Positions 36,163 to 45,283 are shown, counted from the stretch's first letter. The stretch: 64,000 nucleotides of DNA from Streptomyces eurythermus (GCF_014649115.1 NZ_BMSK01000001.1:471416-535415); one strand, 5' to 3'. A program made the numbers and translations. Notes: generated from the letters alone by a model not told the origin.

Positions 36163-38616
36163 TTGAGTCGTGAAACTGACACTCCGTCCTCCGGGCCCAA
36201 CGGGCGCGGCGGAGCCGCATACCCCTCCGGCACACCGCCGTACGGGACCCCCCTGGCTTCCGACGACGGTACGGGCGCGGGCCGTTCGGGCACGCGGCCG
36301 GACGAGAAGAAGACCGAGACCACGCTGACGACCCGGATCCGGATCAACATCCCCGGATCCCGGCCCATCCCGCCGGTCGTCGTGCGCAAGCCCGTCGCGG
36401 ACGGAGAGGGCGGCGGGGACGACACGCCCGCCGCCGAGGAGCGGCCCGCGGTGGACCGCGCGCCCGCCGGCGACGGCACCGCCGAGGTCCCGGCCGAGCC
36501 CGCCGGCCAGGCGGAGGAGAAGACCAGCGACTGGTTCGCGCCCCGCAAGTCCGGCGCCCCGAAGGGCGGTCCGGGCGGCGGCGGCACCAACGGCGCCGGG
36601 ATCCAGGGCGGTTCGGCCGCCCCGGCCCCCGCCTCCGGCGCCGCGCGCCCCCGTAAGGGTGGTCCGGGTGCGTCCGGCGCGTCCGGTGCCACCGGCGCGC
36701 GCTCCGGCGGGCGTCCCGGCGGTGTGGTCGGCGCCATGAGCGCGCCGGGCGGCTCCCGCTCCGGCGGCCGCAAGGGCGGCGGCAAGGGCCTGCCCGGTGC
36801 CACCGGCGGCCCGGTCGCCCCGGGCCACGGCGGCGGCACCGGCTCCTTCGACGTGACCGAGGCGCTGACCGCGGGCCCGCTGGGCGGCGGCTCCCGCCCC
36901 GGCACCCCCGGTCCCGGTGCGCCCGGTGCCGACGAGTCCCGCCGCGACGACCTGCCGTACTTCTCGGCGGACCGCCCGGCCCACGGCGGCCAGGACGGCT
37001 ACGGCGGCGGTGCGAGCGGACCCGACGGTTACGGTGGCGGTGCGGCCGGTGCCCCCCGGCAGGGCGGCGCCGGCGACTTCACCGGCCCCGGCGGCCTGAA
37101 CGGCCACGGCGGCCCCGGCGGCCCGAACGGCCACGGCGGCGCCAGCGGCTTCAACGGGCCCGGCGGATCCGGCGGCCCCGGCGGACCGCAGGGCCCCGCC
37201 GGCCCCACCAGCGGCCCGGTCACCGGCGACGGCACCCTCGTGCCGCCGCCCGGCCCCGGCGCGGGCGGCCCCTTCGACGGCCCCTCGGGCGCCGACGCCG
37301 GCTACCCCGGCCAGGGCACCCCGCGCAGCGCCCTGACCGACCTCGCGGACTTCGACGGCCCCGGCGCCGGTCCCACCGGTGCGGGCACCCGCCCGGCCGG
37401 CCGCGGTCCCGGCGGCGGGCTCAGCGACGACACCGCGATCCTCACCCCGCAGAAGCCGGCCCCCGAACCGGGCACGCCCGGCTACCGCTCGCCGGCCGCC
37501 GGCAACGTCTCCGGGCAGACCGTCACCAGCGGCGTCCCGGTCGTCCCCGGCGCGGGCGGCGGCACCCCGTTCGCCGCCCCCGGCGGCGGCCCGGCGGCAC
37601 CCGCGGCGTCCGCGCCCAAGCCGGAACCGGCCCCCGCCGCCAAGGCGGCCAAGCCGAAGAAGAAGGGCCGCAGCAAGCTGATGCTGCTCGTCGCCGCCGT
37701 GGTCGTCGTCGCGGGCGGTGCCTACGGCGCCGGGCTGCTGATGAACCACACCGACGTGCCCAAGGGCACCACCGTGCTCGGTGTCGACATCGGCGGCGGC
37801 ACCCGCGACGACGCGGTCAAGAAGCTGGACGACGCCTTCGGCAAGCGGGTCGACAAGCCGCTGAAGCTCGCTGTCGGCGGCAAGACCGTCACCCTCACGC
37901 CGGAGAACGCGGGCCTCCAGTTCGACTACCAGGCCACCGTCAGCGAGGCCGCGCACAGCGACTACAACCCGGTCCACGTCGTCGGCTCCCTGTTCGGGCA
38001 GAAGCGCGTGGTCGCCCCGGTGATGCCGGTGGACGAGGAGAAGCTGCACGCCGCGCTCCAGCAGGCCGGGGGCGGCTCTCAGGCGGGCGCGGGCGTGGCC
38101 ACCGACGGCACCATCGAGTTCAAGTCCGGCAAGGCCGTGCCCGTCTACGGCAAGGCGGGCAAGGCCGTCGACGCCGAACACTCCGCCCAAGCGGTCGAAC
38201 AGGCATTCCGGGCACTGGTGGAGACGGGCGACGCCACCCCGGTCGCCGTGCCGACCACCACCCGGCAGCCGACGGTCTCCGACGCCGAGGTCGACCGGAT
38301 GATGAAGGAGTTCGCCGAGCCCGCGATGTCGGGCCGGGTGACGGTCCAGGTGGACGCGGCCCACTCGGTGCCGTTCAGCCCGCAGAACTCGCTGTGGAAG
38401 TTCCTCCGGGTCACGGCCGTGAACGGCAAGCTGGTCGACAAGCCCGACCTGGCCGCCCTCAAGGAGCTGTACGGCCAGGCCTTCGACGGGGTGCTCATCA
38501 CCCGGGGCAACGGCAAGAAGACGGCCGTCACCCCCGAGGACGTCTACGCGGCGCTGCGTCCCGCGCTGATGAGCAGGACCAACCGGGTCGGGATCATCGA
38601 GACGGACCCGAGCTAG
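36163..38616 (+). CDS. Membrane-anchored peptidoglycan-binding-like (PG_binding_4) protein with long Gly/Pro-rich cytoplasmic region
   Basis: 817 residues from a TTG start with GGGAG upstream. Residues 1-~500 are low-complexity Gly/Pro/Ala-rich and probably disordered, with repeats such as GPGGLNGHGGPGGPNGHGG. A basic patch (KAAKPKKKGRSK) and one transmembrane helix (about 505-527) follow. The ~290-residue extracellular part has two modules with the VxLDGGT/LTPENAGLQFDYQATV pattern of PG_binding_4 domains. These usually precede VanW or L,D-transpeptidase domains, but neither is present here. I infer a cell-wall-associated protein, without predicted enzymatic activity. Confidence 0.8.
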   Translation: MSRETDTPSSGPNGRGGAAYPSGTPPYGTPLASDDGTGAGRSGTRPDEKKTETTLTTRIRINIPGSRPIPPVVVRKPVADGEGGGDDTPAAEERPAVDRAPAGDGTAEVPAEPAGQAEEKTSDWFAPRKSGAPKGGPGGGGTNGAGIQGGSAAPAPASGAARPRKGGPGASGASGATGARSGGRPGGVVGAMSAPGGSRSGGRKGGGKGLPGATGGPVAPGHGGGTGSFDVTEALTAGPLGGGSRPGTPGPGAPGADESRRDDLPYFSADRPAHGGQDGYGGGASGPDGYGGGAAGAPRQGGAGDFTGPGGLNGHGGPGGPNGHGGASGFNGPGGSGGPGGPQGPAGPTSGPVTGDGTLVPPPGPGAGGPFDGPSGADAGYPGQGTPRSALTDLADFDGPGAGPTGAGTRPAGRGPGGGLSDDTAILTPQKPAPEPGTPGYRSPAAGNVSGQTVTSGVPVVPGAGGGTPFAAPGGGPAAPAASAPKPEPAPAAKAAKPKKKGRSKLMLLVAAVVVVAGGAYGAGLLMNHTDVPKGTTVLGVDIGGGTRDDAVKKLDDAFGKRVDKPLKLAVGGKTVTLTPENAGLQFDYQATVSEAAHSDYNPVHVVGSLFGQKRVVAPVMPVDEEKLHAALQQAGGGSQAGAGVATDGTIEFKSGKAVPVYGKAGKAVDAEHSAQAVEQAFRALVETGDATPVAVPTTTRQPTVSDAEVDRMMKEFAEPAMSGRVTVQVDAAHSVPFSPQNSLWKFLRVTAVNGKLVDKPDLAALKELYGQAFDGVLITRGNGKKTAVTPEDVYAALRPALMSRTNRVGIIETDPS

Positions 38617-38761
38617 CCGGTCACCGCACGGGAAGCGGGGCGTCTCCACGGCGGGGGCGCCCCTCGCCGTACCGTCACCCGCCGCGCATGACATCTGTCA
38701 CCCGGCGGTCAGGACCCACGGCACTGCCGGTCCGCCACCCCCTGCCGCCAGCATGGACGCC

Positions 38762-39691
38762 ATGACGACGACAGCGGTACCGGCCACCACCACCCCGGTG
38801 GTCGGGTTCGACCAGGTGACCAAGACGTACGGGAGCGTGCGGGCCGTGGACGGCCTCTCGCTGCGGCTGTACCCGGGCGAGACCGTCGCCCTCCTCGGCC
38901 CGAACGGGGCCGGCAAGTCCACCACCCTCGACCTGCTCCTCGGGCTGAAGCAGCCCGACAGCGGCTCGGTCGCCCTGTTCGGCACCAGCCCGCGCGAAGC
39001 CATCGTGGCCGGCCGGGTCGGCGCCATGCTGCAGAGCGGCGGGCTGACGGACGGGGTCACCGTCGCCGAACTGGTGAAGCTGGCCTGCGCGCTGCACCCG
39101 CGGCCGTACCCGGTCGCCGACGTGCTGGCGCGCGCGGGCCTGACCCCGATCGCCGACCGCAAGGCCGACAAGCTGTCCGGCGGGCAGGCCCAGCGGGTCC
39201 GGTTCGCCCTCGCCACCGCCGGCGACAGCGACCTGATCATCCTGGACGAGCCGACCACCGGCATGGACGTCTCCGCCCGCCAGGCCTTCTGGGCCACCAT
39301 GCGGGAGCAGGCCGACCAGGGCCGTACGGTGCTGTTCGCCACCCACTACCTCGAAGAGGCCGACGCCATCGCCGACCGGGTCCTGGTGCTGCACCGGGGC
39401 CGCCTCCTCGCCGACGGCACCGCCGCCGAGATCAAGGCCAGGGCGGGCGCCCGCCGTATCTCCTTCGACCTGGCCGGCGGCATCGACGAAAGCGCGCTCG
39501 GCGCCCTGCCGTCCGTCACCCGGATCGACGTCTCGGGCCAGACCGTCCGCATCCAGTCCGCCGACGCCGACGCCACCGTCCACGCCCTGTACGGCCTCGG
39601 CCTCTACCCCCGCAACCTCGAAGTCGCCGGCCTCGGCCTGGAGCAGGCCTTCGTCGCCATCACCGCCGCCGAGGAGGCCAAGCAGCAGTGA
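38762..39691 (+). CDS. ABC-2 type exporter ATPase (DrrA/CcmA-like)
   Basis: 309 residues from the ATG at 38762; another ATG lies at 38753. Neither has a ribosome-binding site, so the choice is open. Walker A LLGPNGAGKST, Q-loop MLQSGG, signature LSGGQAQR, Walker B LIILDEPTTGMD and H-loop ATHYLEEA. The C-terminal DrrA-like extension is present. First gene of a four-gene, 4-nt-overlap operon with a permease, a histidine kinase and a response regulator, an arrangement common for antibiotic or envelope-stress efflux pumps controlled by their own sensor. Confidence 0.92.
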   Translation: MTTTAVPATTTPVVGFDQVTKTYGSVRAVDGLSLRLYPGETVALLGPNGAGKSTTLDLLLGLKQPDSGSVALFGTSPREAIVAGRVGAMLQSGGLTDGVTVAELVKLACALHPRPYPVADVLARAGLTPIADRKADKLSGGQAQRVRFALATAGDSDLIILDEPTTGMDVSARQAFWATMREQADQGRTVLFATHYLEEADAIADRVLVLHRGRLLADGTAAEIKARAGARRISFDLAGGIDESALGALPSVTRIDVSGQTVRIQSADADATVHALYGLGLYPRNLEVAGLGLEQAFVAITAAEEAKQQ

Positions 39692-40428
39692 ACAGCCTGA
39701 TCAAACTGGAACTCGTCCGGGCCCTGCGCAACCGCAAGTTCCTGTTCTTCACCGTGATCTACCCCTCGGCCCTGTTCCTGCTGATCGCGGGCAACGCCGA
39801 CAGCCACACCGAGGTCGACGGCACGGGGCTGACCCTGCCGACGTACATGATGGTCTCCATGGCGTCCTTCGGCGCCCTGACCGCCACGCTCATGGGCAAC
39901 AGCGAGCGCATCGCCAAGGAGCGCGAGAGCGGCTGGGTACGGCAGCTGCGGCTGACCCCGCTGCCCGGGCGCGGCTACGTCCTCGCCAAGACCGCCGGCG
40001 CGGCCGTGGTCAGCCTGCCGTCCATCGTCATCGTGTTCGCGGTCGCCGCCGTGGTGAAGGACGTACGCCTCGACGCCTGGCAGTGGCTCGCGCTGAGCGG
40101 CGCCGTCTGGGCCGGCAGCCTGGTCTTCGCCGCGCTCGGCGTCGCCCTCGGCTACCTGGCCACCGGTGACGCGGTCCGCCCCATCACCATGATCATCTAC
40201 TTCGCGCTGTCCATGCTGGGCGGCCTGTGGATGCCCACCACCACCTTCCCGCAGTGGCTCCAGGACATCGCCCGGTGGCTGCCCACCCACGCGTACGCTG
40301 CCCTGGGACGGGCCATCGAACAGAGCCAGGCCCCGCACGCCCAGGACATCGCCGTGCTCGTCGTCTCCTTCGTCCTGTTCGCGGGCGGCGCGGCCTGGCT
40401 GTACCGGAAGGACACGCTGAAGGCGTGA
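39688..40428 (+). CDS. ABC-2 type exporter permease
   Basis: 246 residues from GTG. Six hydrophobic segments in the ABC-2 pattern, beginning with LRNRKFLFFTVIYPSALFLLI. It pairs with the preceding DrrA-like ATPase to export an unidentified substrate. Both ends overlap neighbours by 4 nt (GTGA), so the stoichiometry of pump and sensor is likely linked by translational coupling. Confidence 0.92.
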   Translation: MNSLIKLELVRALRNRKFLFFTVIYPSALFLLIAGNADSHTEVDGTGLTLPTYMMVSMASFGALTATLMGNSERIAKERESGWVRQLRLTPLPGRGYVLAKTAGAAVVSLPSIVIVFAVAAVVKDVRLDAWQWLALSGAVWAGSLVFAALGVALGYLATGDAVRPITMIIYFALSMLGGLWMPTTTFPQWLQDIARWLPTHAYAALGRAIEQSQAPHAQDIAVLVVSFVLFAGGAAWLYRKDTLKA

Positions 40429-41621
40429 GCGGCACGACGACGGAAGACCGGCACACCGCGATGCCGCGGCACACCCCCGTGGGCCGGCCGCCCACCAGCC
40501 GGCGCGACCTGATGGTCAAATCACTGTGGATCGGGGTCTGGCTGGTCTTCCTCAGCTCCCCCGTCGAGGACCTGGCCGGCGGCCACCACTCCACCGCCGC
40601 CACCGTGGCGGGCTCCTGCGGCCTCGCCGTCTTCGTCGGGGTCTACCTGACGATGGTCTTCCGCAACATCGGCCGCCCGTTCGCCCGGGGTGTCGTGCTC
40701 GCCCTCGGCGGGATCCTCGGCATCCTCGCCCCCGTCCTGGCCTACACCCTCGGCAGCGCCTGGCTGGGCCTGTTCGTCTACCTGGCGGTCGCCTACGGCG
40801 CCACCCTGCCGCTGCGCGCCGCCTACTGGGCCATCCCGGCCACCGCCCTGGTGATGTACCTGATCGGCCTGCGCTCCGACGAGCGGGAGGCGCGCGGCCT
40901 GGTCATCCTCGTCGTGCTCATCGGGTTCGCGATGACCGGCGTCGGCCAGCTCGTGCGCACCACCATCGAGCTGCGCAAGGCCCGGGCCACCGTCGCCCAG
41001 CTCGCCGCGAACGAGGAGCGCCTGCGCCTCGCCCGCGACCTGCACGACCTGCTCGGTCACTCGCTCTCCCTGATCACGCTGAAGAGCGAGCTGGCCGGCC
41101 GGATGCTGCCGGGCCACCCGGAGCAGGCGGCCCGGCAGGTCGCCGACATCGAGCAGGTCAGCCGGCAGGCCCTGGTCGACGTCCGGGAGGCCGTCACCGG
41201 CTACCGGCGGCCCCGGCTGGCCGCCGAACTCGCCGGCGCCCAGGTCGCCCTGGCCGCCGCCGGGGTCGTCGCCGAGGTGCCCCACGACCCCGCTCTCACC
41301 GGCGTCCCCGAAGAGGCCGAGTCCGCCCTCGCCTGGGCGCTGCGCGAGGCGGTCACCAACGTGGTCCGGCACAGCGGCGCCGACCGCTGCGCCGTACGCC
41401 TGTCGCGCCACGAGACCCTGGACGGCCCGGTGCTCGAACTCACCGTCGAGGACAACGGCTCCGGCGGCTCCGGCAAGGGACCCGGCAACGGTCTGACCGG
41501 CCTGACCGAGCGGCTCCACAAGGCCGGCGGCACCCTGCGGGCAGGCCGGGTCAGGCAGGGATTCCGGCTGGTCGCCCGCGTGCCGGCGGCCCCCCTGACC
41601 GACGTAGGATCCGGGGCATGA
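40425..41621 (+). CDS. NarL/DesK-family sensor histidine kinase
   Basis: 398 residues from the GTG at 40425. About five transmembrane helices span residues ~25-180. Then comes the HisKA_3 dimerisation helix with phospho-acceptor histidine in RLARDLHDLLGHSLSL and a HATPase_c domain (EAVTNVVRHSGADRC, VEDNGSGG). It probably senses membrane state or the exported compound and phosphorylates the response regulator encoded next. The membrane-embedded sensor with no large extracellular loop is typical of intramembrane-sensing kinases next to ABC-2 exporters. Confidence 0.93.
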   Translation: MSGTTTEDRHTAMPRHTPVGRPPTSRRDLMVKSLWIGVWLVFLSSPVEDLAGGHHSTAATVAGSCGLAVFVGVYLTMVFRNIGRPFARGVVLALGGILGILAPVLAYTLGSAWLGLFVYLAVAYGATLPLRAAYWAIPATALVMYLIGLRSDEREARGLVILVVLIGFAMTGVGQLVRTTIELRKARATVAQLAANEERLRLARDLHDLLGHSLSLITLKSELAGRMLPGHPEQAARQVADIEQVSRQALVDVREAVTGYRRPRLAAELAGAQVALAAAGVVAEVPHDPALTGVPEEAESALAWALREAVTNVVRHSGADRCAVRLSRHETLDGPVLELTVEDNGSGGSGKGPGNGLTGLTERLHKAGGTLRAGRVRQGFRLVARVPAAPLTDVGSGA

Positions 41622-42232
41622 CGAGCACGATCAAGGTCCTGCTGGCCGAGGACCAGTCGATGGTCCGCGAGGCGCTGGCCGCGCTGCTCGGCCTGGAGGA
41701 CGACATCGAGGTCGTCGCCCAGGTCGCGCGCGGCGACGAGGTGGTCGCCGCCGTCGGCGCGCACGGCGTGGACGTGGCGCTGCTCGACATCGAGATGCCC
41801 GGCTGCACCGGCATCGAGGCCGCGGCCCGGGTGCGCCGCGCCCACCCGGACGTCAAGCTGGTCGTGCTCACCACCTTCGGGCGGCCCGGCTACCTGCGCA
41901 GCGCCATGGAGGCCGGCGCCGACGCCTTCCTCGTCAAGGACGCCCCCGCCGCGCAGCTCGCCGAGGCGATCCGCAAGGTGCTGGCCGGCGAGCGGGTCAT
42001 CGACCCCACGCTGGCCGCCGCCGCGCTCGCCGAGGGCGCCAATCCGCTCACCGAGCGCGAACGCGAGGTGCTCCGCGCGGCGGCCGACGGCTCCACCAAC
42101 GCCGAACTGGCCCAGGCCCTGCACCTGTCCCCGGGCACGGTCCGCAACTACCTGTCGACGGCCATCCAGAAACTGGCGGCCCGCAACCGGGCGGAGGCGG
42201 TGCTGATCGCCCGCGAGAAGGGGTGGCTGTAA
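41618..42232 (+). CDS. NarL/FixJ-family response regulator
   Basis: 204 residues, ATGA overlap with the kinase gene. The receiver domain has acidic pocket LAEDQ, phospho-accepting Asp in ALLDIEMPG, and Lys in FLVKDAP. The C-terminal LuxR-type helix-turn-helix is TEREREVLRAAADGSTNAELAQALHLSPGTVRNYLS. It probably autoregulates the four-gene exporter operon. Likely target is the promoter upstream of 38753, though I could not identify a dyad there. Confidence 0.94.
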   Translation: MTSTIKVLLAEDQSMVREALAALLGLEDDIEVVAQVARGDEVVAAVGAHGVDVALLDIEMPGCTGIEAAARVRRAHPDVKLVVLTTFGRPGYLRSAMEAGADAFLVKDAPAAQLAEAIRKVLAGERVIDPTLAAAALAEGANPLTEREREVLRAAADGSTNAELAQALHLSPGTVRNYLSTAIQKLAARNRAEAVLIAREKGWL

Positions 42233-42244
42233 GGGGGTGTCCGG

Positions 42245-43111
42245 TCAGTTGAGCTGGGCGCGTGCGGTGCCCGCCTCCTGCCGGATCCTGCGCGCCGCCG
42301 CCTCGTCCACCACCTCGATCAGGTCGGCGTAATGCTCCAGTTCCTCGGCGCCCGCCGTGAACTGCCCGCTCCGCACCAGCAGTTGCCCGCGCTCGTAGCG
42401 CAGGCGCGCCGGATGGGAGGGGATGAGCAGCGCCAGCTCCACGGCCCGCAGTCCCACGTCCGACCGCTCCGGCCGGGCCGCCGCCCACGCCCGGATGTTG
42501 TTCAGCACCCGCTGCACGACCTCCAGCGGCGGCGCCGGCTCCAGCATCGAGGGGTCCGGCGGCGCGCCCGTGGCGCCCACCACCAGCAGCTCGGCGTCCG
42601 TCCCGGTGAGCACCCGCCCGCCCTCGAACGGATCGGCCAGCACCCGGTCCGCCGCCGGTCCGAACCCGACCACGAAGTGCCCCGGCAGCGCGACCCCGTA
42701 CACCGGCGCCCCGGCCCGGCGCGCGACCTCCAGCCACACCACCGACAGCAGGATGGGCAGCCCGCGCCGCCGCCGGAGCACCTCGTGCAGCAGGGAGGAC
42801 TCCAGGTGCTGGTAGTCGCCGGGCGTGCCGTGGAAACCGTGGCGGTCGCCGAGCAGCCGGCGCGCCGCCTCCGCCCACGCGCGCGGCCCGCCCGGCCGGT
42901 ACGGCAGCTCGCCCGCCAGCCGGTCCAGCTCCGCCTGCGAGGCGTCGATACCGGCGTCGTCCAGCGAGCCGTCCAGCTCGGCGCCGATCAGCAGGCACAG
43001 CGCCGGCAGATCCGGCCGCTCGGCCCGCGCCTCCTCGGCGAACCGCCGCCGCAACTCGGCGGAGCGTTCCGGCGGGGGCGGATACGGCGGCGGCAGATAC
43101 GGCTGACGCAT
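42245..43111 (-). CDS. Transglutaminase-like SirB1-type protein with TPR region
   Basis: 288 residues from the ATG at 43111. N-terminal ~190 residues match the SirB1/transglutaminase-like N domain: HGTPGDYQHLESSLLHEVL and RRGLPILLSVVWLEVARR, then GVALPGHFVVGFG with the usual histidine. The catalytic cysteine of true transglutaminases is not evident. The C-terminal portion is tetratricopeptide-like (RYERGQLLVRSGQFTAGAEELEHYADL). Function unknown. It follows the GNAT gene with a 7-bp gap in the same direction, so they probably form an operon. Confidence 0.85.
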   Translation of the reverse strand: MRQPYLPPPYPPPPERSAELRRRFAEEARAERPDLPALCLLIGAELDGSLDDAGIDASQAELDRLAGELPYRPGGPRAWAEAARRLLGDRHGFHGTPGDYQHLESSLLHEVLRRRRGLPILLSVVWLEVARRAGAPVYGVALPGHFVVGFGPAADRVLADPFEGGRVLTGTDAELLVVGATGAPPDPSMLEPAPPLEVVQRVLNNIRAWAAARPERSDVGLRAVELALLIPSHPARLRYERGQLLVRSGQFTAGAEELEHYADLIEVVDEAAARRIRQEAGTARAQLN

Positions 43112-43118
43112 GACAGGC

Positions 43119-44702
43119 TCAGGCCCTTCCGAGGCGGTTGGGGGGCGCGGCCGGTGTTCCCGGTCCGGCGTCGGGCGTGGCCGGTGCGTCCGGTGCGTCC
43201 GGTGCGTCCGGTGCGTCCGGTGCGGCGTCGGGCGTGGCCGGTGTCTGCGGCGGGTGGTGGGGCGTGGTGGGTGCGGGCGGTTGGTCCGGCGTGCGGGGGG
43301 CTGCGGCCGGCGCGGCGGGTCCTCCCGGCGTGCGGTCCGGGACGGCTGAGGCGTCCGGTGCGGCGTCGGGCGCGGCCGGTTGGTCCGGCGTGCGGGCGGT
43401 TGCGGCGGACGCGGTCGATTCTTCCGGCGGGCGGCCGGGGCCGGCGGGCCCGGGTGGCTCCTGTGGCGTGTGGTCGGGGCCGGCGGGCCCGGGCGGTCCT
43501 GCCGGTACGTGGCCGGGCGCGGCCGGTCGGTCCGGCGTGCGGGCGGTTGCGGCGGACGCGGCCGGTCCTCCCGGCGTGCGGTCCGGGACGGCAGATGCGG
43601 CCGGTGAGCCCGGTCCGGCGTCGGGTGCGGCCGGTGCCTGCGGCGGGTGGTGGGGCGTGGTGGACGCGGCCGGTGCGGCCGGTGCGGCGTCGGGCGTGGC
43701 CGGTGCATCCGGGGCGCGGTAGTGGTGGTAGGCGTGGTGCGGCAGGAAGCCGAGGGCGCGGTACAGCGCCCTGCCGCCCTCGTTGTCCGTCTCCACCTGG
43801 AGCCACGCCGCCGAGGCGCCCTCGTCCAGGGCGCGCCGGGCCAGCGCGGCCATCACCTCGGTGGCCAGCCCCTCCCGGCGCCGGGCGGGGTCCACCTCGA
43901 CGGCGGCGAACCCGGCCCAGCGGCCGTCCACGACACACCGTCCGATCGCCGCCGGCGGCTCGCCGGCCCCGGCACCGGGCACGGCCGCGAACCACACCGA
44001 CGGTCCGCCGCGCAGCACCCGCAGGGCCACCTCGCTCACTCCCTTGCGCCGGTACCGGGCGAGCCACGCCTCGTCCGCCGTCCGGGACAGCACCACGCCC
44101 TCGCCGCCGGCCCGGTCCGCGACCGGCGCCAGCGCTCCGGTCCACACCTCGGCGGTCACCTCCCGCACCCAGCCGCGCCGCTCCAGCTCCGCGCACAGCA
44201 GCTCCTGCGTGCCCTCGGCGCCGGTCGCCGTCTGCACCCGCGCCGGCAGGCCACGCTCGCCGTACCAGCGCCGTGCGGCGTCCAGGGCCGCGTCGAGCCC
44301 GAGCCCGGGGTCGCCCAGCGGCAGCACGCTGTTGGCGCGCCGGGTGAACCCGGCGGCGGCCCGCAGCTCCCAGTCGCCCAGCGGCTCGCTCTCCACCGGC
44401 GGCCAGGCACGCGCGGCGACGCGCGCCAGTTCCGGGTACGAGGCGGCGGGACCCCGGCGGCGCGCCGGTGCGGCGGGAATCACTTTGCCCGCGACCAGCG
44501 CGGCTTCCGGAATTCCGACACTTTCCCCGTCCCGGCGTGTGATCATGAGCACGCCACCGTCCCAGGATGTGAGAACACCCACCGTGTCAGTGAACTTCTC
44601 CGGTCCGGCACCGGGTTCGCCCAACCGCCGTACAGAGACCCGTTTCCCCACGTCAGCAGGGGTGATTCGGACCTCCAGGCGTCCTGTCGCCGAGATTTCC
44701 AC
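43119..44702 (-). CDS. GNAT N-acetyltransferase with long repetitive Pro/Ala tail
   Basis: 527 residues from the GTG at 44702 (GGAGGGG upstream, long spacing). Residues ~1-75 look like a small SH3-like N-domain. Residues ~90-330 are the GNAT region, with acetyl-CoA-binding VDPARRREGLATEVMAAL and C-terminal ETDNEGGRALYRALGFLPHH. After HYRAP, at about residue 332, the last ~195 residues are a repetitive tail of Pro, Ala, Asp, Thr and Gly, encoded by tandem DNA repeats. The tail is probably disordered. The substrate is unknown. Either the tail is a recent expansion or a surface-repeat addition; the enzyme domain alone is of normal length. Confidence 0.88.
   Translation of the reverse strand: MEISATGRLEVRITPADVGKRVSVRRLGEPGAGPEKFTDTVGVLTSWDGGVLMITRRDGESVGIPEAALVAGKVIPAAPARRRGPAASYPELARVAARAWPPVESEPLGDWELRAAAGFTRRANSVLPLGDPGLGLDAALDAARRWYGERGLPARVQTATGAEGTQELLCAELERRGWVREVTAEVWTGALAPVADRAGGEGVVLSRTADEAWLARYRRKGVSEVALRVLRGGPSVWFAAVPGAGAGEPPAAIGRCVVDGRWAGFAAVEVDPARRREGLATEVMAALARRALDEGASAAWLQVETDNEGGRALYRALGFLPHHAYHHYRAPDAPATPDAAPAAPAASTTPHHPPQAPAAPDAGPGSPAASAVPDRTPGGPAASAATARTPDRPAAPGHVPAGPPGPAGPDHTPQEPPGPAGPGRPPEESTASAATARTPDQPAAPDAAPDASAVPDRTPGGPAAPAAAPRTPDQPPAPTTPHHPPQTPATPDAAPDAPDAPDAPDAPATPDAGPGTPAAPPNRLGRA
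43150..43720 (-). repeat. In-frame tandem/interspersed repeats in the GNAT tail
   Basis: Several repeat classes occur: a 9-bp unit reading gtgcgtccg on the plus strand at about 43187-43223 (encoding DAP repeats), a larger module encoding PDRTPGGPAA-SAATARTPD seen at least three times, and TTPHHPPQ-x-PA seen twice. All lengths are multiples of three. Units were identified by eye. Confidence 0.85.
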
Positions 44703-44841
44703 TGGTCAGTTCACCCCTCCTGTTCGGATCATGCTCCGGAACGGAGATACTAGGGGCGGGCATCGACGACGCCGCGCTCCCGCGCGCCAGGCGGCGGGCC
44801 TGAGGAGGCCCGCCAGCGCCCTATCGAGGAGGAACGACAGC

Positions 44842-45159
44842 GTGACCTACGTCATCGCGCAGCCTTGTGTCGACGTCAAGGACAAGGCGTGCATCGAGGA
44901 GTGCCCGGTCGACTGCATCTACGAGGGCCAGCGGTCCTTGTACATCCACCCGGACGAATGCGTCGACTGTGGTGCCTGTGAGCCGGTCTGCCCGGTCGAG
45001 GCGATCTTCTACGAGGACGACGTCCCGGAGGAGTGGAAGGACTACTACAAGGCGAACGTCGAGTTCTTCGACGAGCTGGGCTCGCCCGGCGGCGCCAGCA
45101 AGCTGGGGCTGATCGAGCGCGACCACCCCTTCGTCGCCGAGCTGCCGAAGCAGGGCTGA
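44842..45159 (+). CDS. fdxA: 7Fe ferredoxin ([3Fe-4S][4Fe-4S])
   Basis: 105 residues from GTG with a strong GAGGAGG ribosome-binding site. Cysteines CVDVKDKACIEECPVDC and CVDCGACEPVCP give the 7Fe ferredoxin pattern, and the C-terminal extension (EEWKDYYKANVEFFDELG) is typical of actinobacterial FdxA/FdxC. It carries electrons in the cytoplasm to enzymes not identified here. dapC follows after a structured leader, the same pairing as mycobacterial Rv1177-Rv1178. Confidence 0.95.
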   Translation: MTYVIAQPCVDVKDKACIEECPVDCIYEGQRSLYIHPDECVDCGACEPVCPVEAIFYEDDVPEEWKDYYKANVEFFDELGSPGGASKLGLIERDHPFVAELPKQG

Positions 45160-45194
45160 GCGCCCGCCTGAGCGTCAAGCGGCCGCAACCGCGC

Positions 45195-45250
45195 CGCCTC
45201 GGTCCCGTACGGCCCGATCACCCTGATCAGCGCCGCACGGGACCGAGGCG
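45195..45250 (+). promoter_or_regulatory. Nested hairpin between ferredoxin and dapC
   Basis: cgcctcggtcccgt and acgggaccgaggcg form a perfect 14-bp stem around a 28-base loop. Inside the loop gatca-ccc-tgatc forms a second small hairpin. A short ttt follows at 45251. It sits 36 bp after the ferredoxin stop and 34 bp before the dapC start, so it may be a terminator or an attenuator controlling dapC. Confidence 0.6.
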
Positions 45251-45283
45251 TTTGCCGCACCGTACGAAAGTGAGCCACTGATC

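Noticed and set aside
43150..43720. Possible CRISPR array from regular repeats
   Set aside because: Repeats are variable, in phase with a coding frame, with no constant spacers and no cas genes nearby.
43138..43722. Ala/Gly-rich plus-strand frame opposite the GNAT tail
   Set aside because: It is the antisense reading of the repeat tail, with no ribosome-binding site or independent support.
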